A stretch of 64,000 bases of DNA from Streptomyces sp. MH60 (lineage in GTDB: Bacteria > Actinomycetota > Actinomycetes > Streptomycetales > Streptomycetaceae), in the NCBI RefSeq assembly GCF_002939385.1, contig NZ_MULI01000033.1, positions 1 to 64,000 on the forward strand, written 5' to 3'. This document shows, piece by piece, positions 1 to 7,620 of the stretch. The stretch's first letter is position 1; every line of letters starts with the position of its first letter. A program made the position numbers and the translations under genes. The notes under the pieces were generated by a model. It saw only the letters and a program-made list of their open reading frames with translations, had not been told where the DNA came from and did no database searches.

Positions 1-11
1 CGGGCGGGGCC

Positions 12-51
12 GGCGCCGTAAGCGCTGAGACGCCCGGCGAAGCGTTACGCC
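12..51. terminator. Weak hairpin downstream of ssgA
   Basis: An imperfect inverted repeat (CGTAA-G-CGCT at 17-26 against AGCG-TTACG at 41-49) lies 26 bases beyond the ssgA stop. It could end ssgA transcription. The stem has a bulge and no U-run, and the window edge cuts off the context. Confidence 0.3.
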
Positions 52-76
52 ACCGCCCCGGGACTGCCGTAACGGT

Positions 77-514
77 TCAGCCCGCGCTCTGCTCCTCGGC
101 CAGGATGCGGTCCAGGGCTTCGTCGAGGTGGCTGTCGAAGTCGGCGAGCGCACCCTCCTGGCCCAGGGGCACCAGCTTGTCGGTGCGGTCGAGGAAGGCC
201 ACGAGGGGCGCCGCCGAGGAGCGGAACAGGGCCTGGTCGCTGCCGACCTGAAGACGGATCAGCACCTCGGCCAGGGGCTCGGGGTCGACCGGTGCGATGC
301 GCACGTCACCGTCGCCGCACGGCCGGCCCACCCCGTCGACCAGCAACTCCCGGCCGAAGGCCCAGGTCACCGGCGCGTCTCCGGGCAGATGGAAGGTCAG
401 GCGTACGGCATAGGGATCCCGGGTCTCGTAGCGCAGCTCCACCGGGATGCGGAAAGAGAGTTCCTCGGACACGAGAAAGCTCATCATGACCTCCGCCTGT
501 ACGGACTCGCCCAT
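77..514 (-). CDS. ssgA: SsgA sporulation/cell-division activator
   Basis: SsgA-like proteins are actinobacterial regulators of septum placement and spore-wall remodelling; SsgA helps localise SsgB, which recruits FtsZ during sporulation septation. The 145-residue product has the family pattern: a beta-rich core with LRYETRDPYAVR, WAFGRELL near residue 52, GDGDVR, and the acidic C-terminal tail ILAEEQ. Family identity also follows from the adjacent IclR-type gene, the known ssgR-ssgA arrangement. I keep the longer start because VQAEVMMSFLVSEE aligns with the N-terminus I recall for SsgB; a downstream ATG ATG pair preceded by GGAGGT (from 484/487) is an alternative giving 135-136 residues. Confidence 0.92.
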   Translation of the reverse strand: MGESVQAEVMMSFLVSEELSFRIPVELRYETRDPYAVRLTFHLPGDAPVTWAFGRELLVDGVGRPCGDGDVRIAPVDPEPLAEVLIRLQVGSDQALFRSSAAPLVAFLDRTDKLVPLGQEGALADFDSHLDEALDRILAEEQSAG

Positions 515-614
515 TCGCCTACCCCGTCATTCGCCGTCGACTGTCCGGGAATCAAACCTCTAACACTGGTGGCATCTTGCTCAACGTACACACCAGATCA
601 CAAGGAGTGAGTTT

Positions 615-1463
615 TCAGATACTGATAGAGAGCGCGAGCGAGCCCAGACGCCGCCCCACCTCGTTCTGCAAGCGCTGGGCCGAGGGCAGCAGCCGGCCCG
701 CCTGATGCAGGGGCAGTGAGATGGCCATCGTGGCGGCCGTGGTGCCGACGGTGATCGGGATCGCCGCGCACACCGTCCCCAGCGCGTACTCCTGGCGCTC
801 GATCACCGGCGTCATCCGGCGCATGCGTTCCAGCCGCCTCAGCAGACTGTGTCCGTCACGCACCGTGTACGGCGTGATCGGCTGCACCGGGTAGCGGTCC
901 AAGTGGTCGCGGCGGGCGTCCTCGTCGAGCTGGGAGAGCAGGCACTGCCCGATGGCGTGCGCGTGCCCGGTCTCGCGGAAGTCCGCCCACTCCTCGACCG
1001 CCGGATTGCCCGGGGTGTCGGAGACGCACATCACCTCGATCTCGCCGTCCCGGTACATGGCGTAGTACACGGGGACGCCGATCGCGTCCCGCCAGCGCGC
1101 CATGGTGTCCACCACCGTGCTGCGACGTTTCTGCTCGGCCCCGCTGCTGCCCAGCCGCTCGGCGGCCTCGCCGAGGAAGAACAGCCCCTTGTCCCGGCGC
1201 AGATAGCCCTCGTGGACCAGGGTGCGCAGCAGGTGGTACGCCGTGGGCAGCGCGAGCCCCGTCTCGCGGGCCAGTTGTTTGGCGGGGGCTCCGTACTGGT
1301 GCTCGGCGACGCACTCGAGCAGGCGCATCGCCCGCTGCACGGAGCCGATCAACGTCGCGGAGGGCGGGTCGGCGGCGGACGGTGCGGGGGATGTCCCGGG
1401 CGTCGAGCGGGGCTGCACGGGAAGGGCGTGCAGCTGAGCGAATGCGGTGTCAGCCGTGGCCAA
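615..1463 (-). CDS. ssgR: SsgR, IclR-family regulator of ssgA
   Basis: IclR-family DNA-binding regulator of 282 residues. A low-complexity N-terminus (1-35) is followed by a winged helix-turn-helix at about 40-100 (SVQRAMRLLECV, PTAYHLLRTL, GYLRRDKG) and a C-terminal IclR effector domain at about 120-280 (GHAHAIGQCLL, GTVCAAIPI). It lies directly upstream of ssgA on the same strand with a 100-bp gap. This matches the S. coelicolor pair in which SsgR is needed for ssgA transcription. The ATG start has GGGAGTGA about 7 bases upstream. The separate ssgA promoter presumably lies in 515-614. Confidence 0.9.
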   Translation of the reverse strand: MATADTAFAQLHALPVQPRSTPGTSPAPSAADPPSATLIGSVQRAMRLLECVAEHQYGAPAKQLARETGLALPTAYHLLRTLVHEGYLRRDKGLFFLGEAAERLGSSGAEQKRRSTVVDTMARWRDAIGVPVYYAMYRDGEIEVMCVSDTPGNPAVEEWADFRETGHAHAIGQCLLSQLDEDARRDHLDRYPVQPITPYTVRDGHSLLRRLERMRRMTPVIERQEYALGTVCAAIPITVGTTAATMAISLPLHQAGRLLPSAQRLQNEVGRRLGSLALSISI

Positions 1464-1658
1464 GGGTCACTCCCGGAACGCGAGGTGGCAGCCCGTGCGG
1501 AGAACACGGGTGGGGGTGTGCGCCGTTCGCGAGGTCGCCCCCGCCTGGAGTTCCGGACTCTAACCGCCGGTCACCGCTCACCGACGGCCCGTCCGGGAAA
1601 CTTCCCTCGCCCGAGGGAACCGGTGGTTCCTGTTACCGCCACCGGTGTCCCACGGCTC

Positions 1659-1871
1659 TCACCAGTCGCTGCGCGACGACGAGCTCGACATGAACTTGCG
1701 TACGACGTAGACCAGTCCGCCGACGAGCGCGACGAAGACCAGCAGCTTGAACAGCAGTCCGATCACGAACCCGACCACGCTGGCGATCAGCCCGCCGAAC
1801 ACGACCAGGGCGATGACCGGCACCGCGATCCACTTCACCCACCACGGAAGTCCCGTGAAGATCTCTCGCAT
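1659..1871 (-). CDS. Small two-TM membrane protein (DUF5326-like)
   Basis: A 70-residue protein made almost entirely of two hydrophobic segments (about 10-32 and 34-58) separated by a short glycine turn and followed by a basic, serine-rich tail ending SSSSSRSDW. It resembles a small streptomycete membrane-protein family I know as DUF5326; no function is known. I chose the ATG that begins MREIFTGLPWW, preceded on the minus strand by AGGTAAGGGCAAGGGCG, over an upstream in-frame ATG whose extra 18 residues are basic and unlike a membrane protein start. Monocistronic by context. Confidence 0.75.
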   Translation of the reverse strand: MREIFTGLPWWVKWIAVPVIALVVFGGLIASVVGFVIGLLFKLLVFVALVGGLVYVVRKFMSSSSSRSDW

Positions 1872-2014
1872 CGCCCTTGCCCTTACCTTTCGGGGACTCC
1901 TGGGGAGTCCTCTGATGTCCTGCACCCGATGCTAGGGCCGCGAGCGCCACGACAGGGGCCTGGCATCCCTTGTCTCCCCCTGACCGATCCCCTAGGGAAC
2001 CCCGGGACCGGGCC

Positions 2015-2332
2015 TCAGCTCTCCGGCGGAGAGAACACCACCAGAACCCGCAGGTCCTCGCTGATGTGATGGAACTTGTGGGCGACCCCGGCCGGCACGT
2101 AGACCACGCTGCCGCGGGCGACCTGGGTGGTCTCCATGCCGACGGTGATCGCGGCCCGGCCGCTCACCACGAAGTACACCTCGTCCTGCGCGTGCGGCTT
2201 CTGCGGGTCGGCCGTCCCCGCGTCGAGGGCGTACAGGCCGACCGACATGTTCCGCTCCCGCAGGAACTGCAGATAGGCACCGTCGTTGGCGGCGCGCTCC
2301 GCCTCCAGTTCGTCCAGCCGGAATGCCTTCAT
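2015..2332 (-). CDS. Cupin-domain protein
   Basis: A 105-residue single-domain cupin. The beta-barrel metal motif is recognisable: HAQDEVYFVVSG (cupin motif 1, H and E ligands) near residue 48 and PAGVAHKFHHI (motif 2, H ligands) near residue 82. Small cupins bind a divalent metal and may be enzymes or sensors; the substrate cannot be told from sequence. I prefer the internal ATG (MKAFRLDELE) over the ATG at 2374, which would add 14 acidic residues and overlap the promoter region of the divergent gene at 2392. Confidence 0.82.
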   Translation of the reverse strand: MKAFRLDELEAERAANDGAYLQFLRERNMSVGLYALDAGTADPQKPHAQDEVYFVVSGRAAITVGMETTQVARGSVVYVPAGVAHKFHHISEDLRVLVVFSPPES

Positions 2333-2391
2333 CGCCTCGTCCGCCCCTGCCTCACCGTTCGTGTCCGATCGCATCTGCCACGATCAGACAC

Positions 2392-2769
2392 ATGAAGAAT
2401 TTCCTAGTCAAGACGATCGCCAACGCGGGCGCCCTCGCGGTCGCCGTGTGGCTGCTCGACAAGATCACCCTGACCGGCGGCAGCACCGGGGAGAAGGCCG
2501 TCACCCTGATCGTGGTCGCCCTGGTGTTCGGCCTGGTCAACATGGTGGTCAAGCCGATCGTGCAGGTGCTGACCTTCCCGCTGTTCATCCTGACGCTCGG
2601 CCTGTTCACGCTGGTGGTCAACGCGCTGATGCTGTTGCTCACGTCGTGGGTGGCCGACAAGCTCGACGTGAGCTTCCACGTCGAAGGGTTCTGGACCGCC
2701 GTCCTGGGCGGCCTGATCATCTCGATCGTCTCCTGGGCCCTCAACGCGTTCCTGCCCGACGGGGACTGA
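2392..2769 (+). CDS. Four-TM membrane protein, phage-holin-family-4 type
   Basis: A 125-residue integral membrane protein with four predicted transmembrane segments (about 5-22, 32-50, 56-82, 100-120) and the conserved FGLVNMVVKPIVQVLTFP region typical of the Pfam phage_holin_4_2/YvlD group. Members are ordinary chromosomal envelope proteins despite the name; there is no lysin or phage gene nearby. It starts 59 bp from the divergent cupin gene and ends 5 bp before ptpA, so the two are probably co-transcribed. Confidence 0.8.
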   Translation: MKNFLVKTIANAGALAVAVWLLDKITLTGGSTGEKAVTLIVVALVFGLVNMVVKPIVQVLTFPLFILTLGLFTLVVNALMLLLTSWVADKLDVSFHVEGFWTAVLGGLIISIVSWALNAFLPDGD

Positions 2770-2774
2770 TCCCG

Positions 2775-3269
2775 ATGACCTACCGCGTCTGTTTCGTGTG
2801 CACGGGCAACATCTGCCGCTCCCCGATGGCCGAGGCCGTCTTCCACGCGCGCGTGGCGGACGCCGGGCTCGACGGCCTGGTCGAGGCCGACAGCGCCGGC
2901 ACCGACGGCTGGCACGAGGGCGAGGGCGCGGACCCGCGCACCGTGGCCGTCCTGGCGGAGCACGGTTACGGTCTCGACCACACGGCCCGGCAGTTCCAGC
3001 AGTCCTGGTTCTCCCGTCTCGACCTGGTCGTCGCCCTCGACGCCGGGCACCTGCGGGCCCTGCGGCGTCTCGCCCCCACGGAGCGGGACGCGGCCAAGGT
3101 GCGCCTGCTGCGGTCGTACGACCCCGCCGCGCAGGGCGGTGACCTGGATGTCCCGGACCCGTACTACGGGGGCCAGGACGGCTTCGAGGAATGCCTTGAG
3201 ATGGTGGAGGCGGCGAGCACCGGACTGCTCGCCGCGGTACGCGAGCAAGTGGAAGGACGGGCGGCATGA
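2775..3269 (+). CDS. ptpA: Low-molecular-weight protein-tyrosine phosphatase
   Basis: Cytoplasmic phosphatase that removes phosphate from tyrosine. The P-loop CTGNICRSP (C-X5-R-S) is at residues 10-18 with the catalytic Cys and Arg intact, and the general-acid aspartate occurs in VPDPYYGG at about 126-133. The 164-residue length is typical of the family. The stop overlaps the start of the following lyase gene (ATGA at 3266-3269), so the pair is translationally coupled. In S. coelicolor PtpA influences pigmented antibiotic production; that role here is inference from orthology. Confidence 0.93.
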   Translation: MTYRVCFVCTGNICRSPMAEAVFHARVADAGLDGLVEADSAGTDGWHEGEGADPRTVAVLAEHGYGLDHTARQFQQSWFSRLDLVVALDAGHLRALRRLAPTERDAAKVRLLRSYDPAAQGGDLDVPDPYYGGQDGFEECLEMVEAASTGLLAAVREQVEGRAA

Positions 3270-4444
3270 GCGATTCCGCTACGAACGACAGCGCAGGCAC
3301 CGGCACGGAGAGATCCCCTTCCGGCCCCGGTGACGGCACCCGCGCGGTGCGGGCCGGGCTGCCCGAGCCCGTCAAGCACGAGCCGACCCTGCCCGGCCCG
3401 GTGTTCGCCGCCCATTACCATCTGCCGGGCGAACCGACCGGCCCGTACACCTACGGCCGCGACGAGAATCCGACCTGGACCCGCCTTGAGAGCGCCATCG
3501 GCGAGCTGGAGGCGCCCGGAGAGGACGGCGTGGAGACACTCGTCTTCGCCTCGGGCATGGCCGCCATCTCCTCGGTGCTCTTCTCCCAGCTGCGCGCCGG
3601 CGACACGGCCGTCCTGCCCGACGACGGCTACCAGGCACTGCCGCTGGTCCGCACGCAGCTGGAGGCGTACGGCATCGAGGTGCGGACCGCGCCGACCGGC
3701 CAGGACGCCCAGCTCGACGTCCTGGACGGGGCGAAGCTGCTGTGGATCGAGACGCCCTCGAACCCCGGGCTGGACGTGTGCGACGTACGGCGGCTCGTCG
3801 AGGCGGCACACGCGCGCGGTGCGCTGGTCGCCGTCGACAACACCCTCGCCACCCCGCTCGGGCAGCGCCCGCTGGAGCTCGGCGCCGACTTCTCGGTGGC
3901 CAGCGGCACCAAGCAGCTCACCGGCCACGGCGACGTCCTCCTCGGCTACGTCGCCGGTCGCGACGCCGGGGCGATGGCCGCCGTACGGCGTTGGCGCAAG
4001 ATCGTCGGCGCGATCCCCGGGCCCATGGAGGCGTGGCTCGCGCACCGCTCGATCGCCACTCTCCAGCTGCGCGTGGACCGGCAGGACGCCACCGCGCTCA
4101 GGGTGGCCGAAGCGCTCCGGGCACGGCCCGAGATCACCGGCCTGCGGTACCCCGGGCTGCCCGACGATCCGTCCCACAAGATCGCATCGCAGCAGATGCT
4201 GCGCTACGGCTGTGTCGTCTCCTTCACGCTGCCCTCGCGCGCGCGTGCCGATCGTTTCCTGGACGCCCTGCACCTCGTCGAGGGCGCGACGAGCTTCGGC
4301 GGGGTGCGGTCCACGGCGGAGCGGCGCGGGCGCTGGGGCGGTGACGCGGTACCGGAGGGCTTCATCCGGCTCTCGGTCGGCGCGGAGGACCCGGACGACC
4401 TGGTGGCGGATCTGCTGCGCGCGCTGGACGAAACGGCGGACTGA
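3266..4444 (+). CDS. Cystathionine gamma-lyase/synthase family PLP enzyme
   Basis: Fold-type I PLP enzyme of the Cys/Met metabolism family, 392 residues. Visible hallmarks: YTYGRDENPTW near residue 52 (phosphate-binding Tyr and Arg of the neighbouring subunit), FASGMAAISSVL at 94, ETPSNPGLDVCD at 162, VDNTLATP at 191 and the PLP-lysine motif SGTKQLTGHGDV at about 212. Likely reaction is beta- or gamma-elimination/replacement on cystathionine or homocysteine-type substrates; sequence alone does not separate lyase from synthase. The start overlaps ptpA by four bases. A strong hairpin follows at 4455-4493. Confidence 0.88.
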   Translation: MSDSATNDSAGTGTERSPSGPGDGTRAVRAGLPEPVKHEPTLPGPVFAAHYHLPGEPTGPYTYGRDENPTWTRLESAIGELEAPGEDGVETLVFASGMAAISSVLFSQLRAGDTAVLPDDGYQALPLVRTQLEAYGIEVRTAPTGQDAQLDVLDGAKLLWIETPSNPGLDVCDVRRLVEAAHARGALVAVDNTLATPLGQRPLELGADFSVASGTKQLTGHGDVLLGYVAGRDAGAMAAVRRWRKIVGAIPGPMEAWLAHRSIATLQLRVDRQDATALRVAEALRARPEITGLRYPGLPDDPSHKIASQQMLRYGCVVSFTLPSRARADRFLDALHLVEGATSFGGVRSTAERRGRWGGDAVPEGFIRLSVGAEDPDDLVADLLRALDETAD

Positions 4445-4454
4445 ACCGTCGCAC

Positions 4455-4493
4455 GGACGGTCCGAGCCTCCCCCCTCGTGGCTCGGACCGTCC
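4455..4493 (+). terminator. Terminator after ptpA-lyase operon
   Basis: A perfect 14-bp inverted repeat (GGACGGTCCGAGCC against GGCTCGGACCGTCC) with an 11-nt loop begins 10 bases after the lyase stop. No U-run follows, as is common in Streptomyces terminators. Confidence 0.75.
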
Positions 4494-4573
4494 TCCGGTT
4501 CCGCACGCGAAGAACCGCGCGACCAAGGCTAGTTGACTCAGTGTCAGTGTCCAATCACAGTAGCGACAGCGGC

Positions 4574-4591
4574 CTATCGACATATTTATAG
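4574..4591. promoter_or_regulatory. AT-rich dyad upstream of the LysR gene
   Basis: An imperfect 18-bp palindrome CTATCGACATATTTATAG (12 of 18 positions symmetrical) sits 49 bp before the LysR-gene GTG, in one of the few AT-rich stretches of the area. LysR regulators bind interrupted dyads of the T-N11-A type and often repress themselves, so this is a candidate operator overlapping the promoter. Confidence 0.4.
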
Positions 4592-4640
4592 TTGGGCACG
4601 GCCGGGAGGCTGGGGAGAACGGAAGAGGGGACGGGTTTCC

Positions 4641-5546
4641 GTGGATCTGGCCTTGCTCCGCACCTTCGTCACCGTGCACCGGGCCGGTTCCTTCACTCGC
4701 GCGGCCGCTCTGCTCGGCCTCTCCCAGCCCGCTGTCACCTCCCAGATCCGCACGTTGGAGCGCCAGCTCGGCCGCCCGCTGTTCCTCCGACAGGCCCGCG
4801 GCGTGACCCCTACGAGCATCGGCGACGAACTCGCCCACAAGACCGCACCGCATCTCGACGCCCTGGTGGAGATCACCGAGACGGGGCTGACGGACGACTC
4901 CGCCCTGCGCACCCTGCATCTGGCCGGACCACCCGAGTTCACCGCCGAACGGGCGCTGCCCGCACTCACCGAACTCACCGGCGAGGACGGCCGGGCCCTC
5001 GCCCTGCGCGCCTCGTTCGGGAACGCCGAGGACACCCTGGACGGATTGGCCGCCGGGCATCACGATCTGGCCATCGGCACGGCTCGCCCTCGCGGCACGC
5101 TGCTCACGGCCACACCGCTCTGCGACGAGGTGCACGTCCTGGTCGCCGCGCCTGACTGGGCGGAGCGTGCGGGTGTCGAAGACCTCCGCGGCACCGATGC
5201 GCCCGCTCTCCAGCACGTCCCCGTGGTCGAAGTGCACGAGTCACTGCCCTTCGTCGCCCGCTACTGGGCCTCCGTCTTCGACGCCCGGCCGTCCGTCCCG
5301 GCCACGGTCGTCGTCCCCGATCTGCGTGCGGTTCTCGCCTGCACGGTCGCGGGTGCGGGGCTCGCCGTCCTGCCCCGCTATCTGTGCGCGGAGGCGCTGG
5401 GGCGCGGGGACGTCGTCACCCTGCACGACCCACCGGTGCCGCCGCTGCGGACGTACTTCCTGGTGGTGCGCACCGGCACGTTGGCGATGCCGCACATCGC
5501 CCGGGCCCACGACTGGCTGCTGCGCGCGGCCGCCGACTGGAACTGA
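4641..5546 (+). CDS. LysR-family transcriptional regulator
   Basis: A 301-residue LysR regulator. The N-terminal winged helix (2-60) shows the classical LLRTFVTVHRAGSFTRAAA, LSQPAVTSQIRTLE and LGRPLFLRQ blocks; residues 90-295 form the two-lobed effector-binding domain. The GTG start at 4641 follows an AGAGGGG ribosome site and begins exactly at VDLALLRTFV, the usual LysR start; the upstream in-frame ATG would add an unrelated 36 residues. No divergent target gene is adjacent, so the target is not evident. Confidence 0.9.
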   Translation: MDLALLRTFVTVHRAGSFTRAAALLGLSQPAVTSQIRTLERQLGRPLFLRQARGVTPTSIGDELAHKTAPHLDALVEITETGLTDDSALRTLHLAGPPEFTAERALPALTELTGEDGRALALRASFGNAEDTLDGLAAGHHDLAIGTARPRGTLLTATPLCDEVHVLVAAPDWAERAGVEDLRGTDAPALQHVPVVEVHESLPFVARYWASVFDARPSVPATVVVPDLRAVLACTVAGAGLAVLPRYLCAEALGRGDVVTLHDPPVPPLRTYFLVVRTGTLAMPHIARAHDWLLRAAADWN

Positions 5547-5581
5547 GTCGGCGCACACGCGAACCGGGCGCGCCTCACGAT

Positions 5582-5595
5582 GTTTCACGTGGAAC
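5582..5595. other. parS-like site (one mismatch)
   Basis: GTTTCACGTGGAAC differs from the Streptomyces parS consensus GTTTCACGTGAAAC at one position. It lies in the short gap between the LysR gene and the Nudix gene and is the leftmost member of the parS series in this window. Confidence 0.7.
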
Positions 5596-5616
5596 CAGCC
5601 GGGCCACATTTCTCCC

Positions 5617-6099
5617 ATGACCGTCCGACCCGTGGTCAAGCGCACCGCTCGTGCCGTCCTGCTGGACGACGACCACCTGATCCTGATCAAGCGGACCAAG
5701 CCCGGTGTGGATCCGTACTGGGTCACTCCCGGTGGCGGGGTGGAGCCGGACGACACCACCGTCGTGGACGCCCTGCACCGTGAGGTGTACGAGGAACTCG
5801 GCGCCAAGATCAGCGACGTGGTGCCCTGCTTCGTGGACACCGTGGAGCACATCGGCGAGGACGCCGGCACGACCGGCGTGAAGGTGCAGCACTTCTTCGT
5901 CTGCCACCTGGAATCCATGGACCCGTCCCTGCGGCACGGCCCCGAGGTCGACGAGCCCGCCGGTGAGTACGAGATCGTCAGAGTGCCGTTCACCCGGGTC
6001 GGGATCGCCTCCGTCCACCTCGTGCCGCTGTCGCTGCGGCATTACCTGGACGGCAACATCGAGGGTGTGCGTGCCCTGCACGCCCCCGACCTCGGCTGA
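5617..6099 (+). CDS. Nudix hydrolase
   Basis: A 160-residue Nudix-fold hydrolase, which would cleave a nucleoside diphosphate linked to another moiety. The Nudix box is present near residues 38-62, ending REVYEELGA with the metal-binding REXXEE core intact, but the glutamate expected in the GX5E part is replaced by threonine (GVEPDDTT). The N-terminal strand RAVLLDDDHLILIKR is typical. The ATG at 5617 is 21 bp downstream of a parS-like site; upstream in-frame codons belong to a shadow frame. Substrate unknown. Confidence 0.85.
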   Translation: MTVRPVVKRTARAVLLDDDHLILIKRTKPGVDPYWVTPGGGVEPDDTTVVDALHREVYEELGAKISDVVPCFVDTVEHIGEDAGTTGVKVQHFFVCHLESMDPSLRHGPEVDEPAGEYEIVRVPFTRVGIASVHLVPLSLRHYLDGNIEGVRALHAPDLG

Positions 6100-6177
6100 A
6101 CCGACATGGCCGAAAGCCCGCATGTTCCACGGGAAAGAGGTGGACGCGGACGGTCACCGTCGGACAGCCTGACCTGC

Positions 6178-7044
6178 GTGCCGACACCTTTCCTCGTCTC
6201 TGCTCCGATCCGCCGTCTGACGCTCCGCGATCTCACCGCCTGCGCCGACCTGTCCGAGGACCGGGGGTGGCCGCGCGAGGAGCACAAGTGGGGATTCCTC
6301 CTCACGGCCGGCAAGGGGTACGGCATCGACGACCCCGGCGGCGGCCTCGTCGCCGCCTGCACCGTCACCGAGTACGGACCGCAGGAGCGCCCCGCGCTCG
6401 CCGCCATCGGCATGGTGCTGGTCGCCGAGCGGCACGCCCGCCAGGGCGTCGGACGCCGGCTGATGCGCCACGTCGTCTCCGGCCTGGGTACCGTTCCGCT
6501 GACCCTGCACGCGACACCGTACGGCCGTCCGCTCTACGAGGAGCTCGGCTTCAAGGTGACGGGCGGGGCAGAGATGGTGCGCGGCCGTTTCGTGCCGGGC
6601 GGGCAGGAGCCGAAGGCCGTCACTCGCGCGGCCACCGCCGAGGACCTCACCACGATCCTCCGGCTCGACGAGGACGTCTTCGGTGCCGACCGCACCCACA
6701 TCGTCACGCGCCTGCCCGCCTTCGCCGACCAGCTGCGCGTCGCCGAGGAGGACGGCCGGATCACCGGGTACGCCGCGGCCTGGCCCAACATGGACACCCA
6801 CGTGGTGGGCCCGCTGATCGCCCGTGACACGGAGACGGCCAAGGCCCTGATCGGCTCGCTCGCCGCCCGCACCGACCGGCCGCTGCGCACGGACATCGAC
6901 GTACGGCACGAGGAACTGCTCGCGTGGGTGAAGGAGCGCGGCCTCTCCGCGGTCGCCCCGAACGCGGTCATGACCTACGGGATCACCGAGCTCCCCGGGG
7001 ACTGGTCCCGGCGCTTCGCGCCGCTGACGGTCGCGGCGGGCTGA
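6178..7044 (+). CDS. Tandem GNAT acetyltransferase
   Basis: A protein of about 288 residues with two GNAT-like halves. The first (about 10-140) has the acetyl-CoA loop region VAERHARQGVGRRLM (Q/RxxGxG/A type) and the typical YGRPLYEELGFKV end; the second (about 150-285) has the degenerate fold seen in GNATs with a C-terminal GNAT-like domain. Probably acetylates a small molecule or amine; substrate unknown. I place the start at GTG 6178 (VPTPFLVSAPIRRL); an ATG at 6106 in frame would add 24 residues rich in Arg, Ser and Gly and start six bases after the Nudix stop. Neither has a strong ribosome site. Confidence 0.8.
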   Translation: MPTPFLVSAPIRRLTLRDLTACADLSEDRGWPREEHKWGFLLTAGKGYGIDDPGGGLVAACTVTEYGPQERPALAAIGMVLVAERHARQGVGRRLMRHVVSGLGTVPLTLHATPYGRPLYEELGFKVTGGAEMVRGRFVPGGQEPKAVTRAATAEDLTTILRLDEDVFGADRTHIVTRLPAFADQLRVAEEDGRITGYAAAWPNMDTHVVGPLIARDTETAKALIGSLAARTDRPLRTDIDVRHEELLAWVKERGLSAVAPNAVMTYGITELPGDWSRRFAPLTVAAG

Positions 7045-7056
7045 CGCCGGGACGGT

Positions 7057-7080
7057 CCGTGCCGTCAGTGTCGGGCACGG
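7057..7080. terminator. Short bidirectional hairpin between convergent genes
   Basis: CCGTGCC and GGCACGG form a 7-bp stem with a 10-nt loop in the 37-bp gap between the convergent acetyltransferase and GlcG/HbpS-type genes. It could serve both. Confidence 0.45.
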
Positions 7081-7081
7081 G

Positions 7082-7501
7082 TCAGGCGAGCGCCCGCACG
7101 GCGGCCGAGGCGAACCCGTGGTCCTGCTCGGGGGCGCCGCCGCCCACCCCGATCGCGCCGATCAGCCGGCCCTCCCGGTGCACGGGCACGCCGCCCGCGA
7201 TGAACAGCAGCGGCCGGTCGAGAGCGGTGGGCAGGGTGTGGAAGGGGCCTCCGGGCTGCACCGCGTCGACGAGGTCAGCGGTGGGAGCGTTCAGCTGGAG
7301 CGCCGTGTAGGCCTTGCGCGTGCTGGTCTCGCCGGAGATCAGCACGGCGCGGTCGTCGCGCCGGAAGGCGAGCAGGTGGCCCCCGGCGTCCAGGACCGTG
7401 ACGCTGACGGTGACGTCGGCCGCCTCGGCGGCGCGGTGGGCCGCGGTGACCAGTTCTTCGGCGTCCTGGATCGTCAGCGGGGCGACAGCGGTGGTGCTCA
7501 T
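7082..7501 (-). CDS. GlcG/HbpS-family heme-binding-type protein
   Basis: A 139-residue protein of the GlcG/HbpS (DUF336) fold: VTVLDAGGHLLAFRRDD near 32, STRKAYTAL near 59, PLLFIAGGVPV near 95 and the glycine-rich GAIGVGGG-APEQD segment. HbpS of Streptomyces is a secreted heme-binding sensor accessory; this copy has no signal peptide, so it is probably cytoplasmic, as GlcG-like proteins are. I chose the ATG with GGAGAAAGACCC upstream and reject the 34-residue Pro/Arg-rich N-extension. It precedes no obvious SenS/SenR two-component system. Confidence 0.82.
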   Translation of the reverse strand: MSTTAVAPLTIQDAEELVTAAHRAAEAADVTVSVTVLDAGGHLLAFRRDDRAVLISGETSTRKAYTALQLNAPTADLVDAVQPGGPFHTLPTALDRPLLFIAGGVPVHREGRLIGAIGVGGGAPEQDHGFASAAVRALA

Positions 7502-7620
7502 GGGTCTTTCTCCTTGGTCGTGCCGAGTGGTGCGGTGCCTCGGTGGTCGTCGAGGCGGTGAGGGCCCGTGGGACACGGGGACGGCCCTGGCTCCGTTTCC
7601 CACGGGCGGGGGTGGGTCGT

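Noticed and set aside
2392-2769. Phage remnant suggested by the holin-family protein
   Set aside because: The family is a normal chromosomal membrane protein; no lysin, integrase or capsid gene is near.
6124-6137. GTTCCACGGGAAAG resembling parS
   Set aside because: Three mismatches from the consensus, including the CACGTG core; probably chance or a decayed site.
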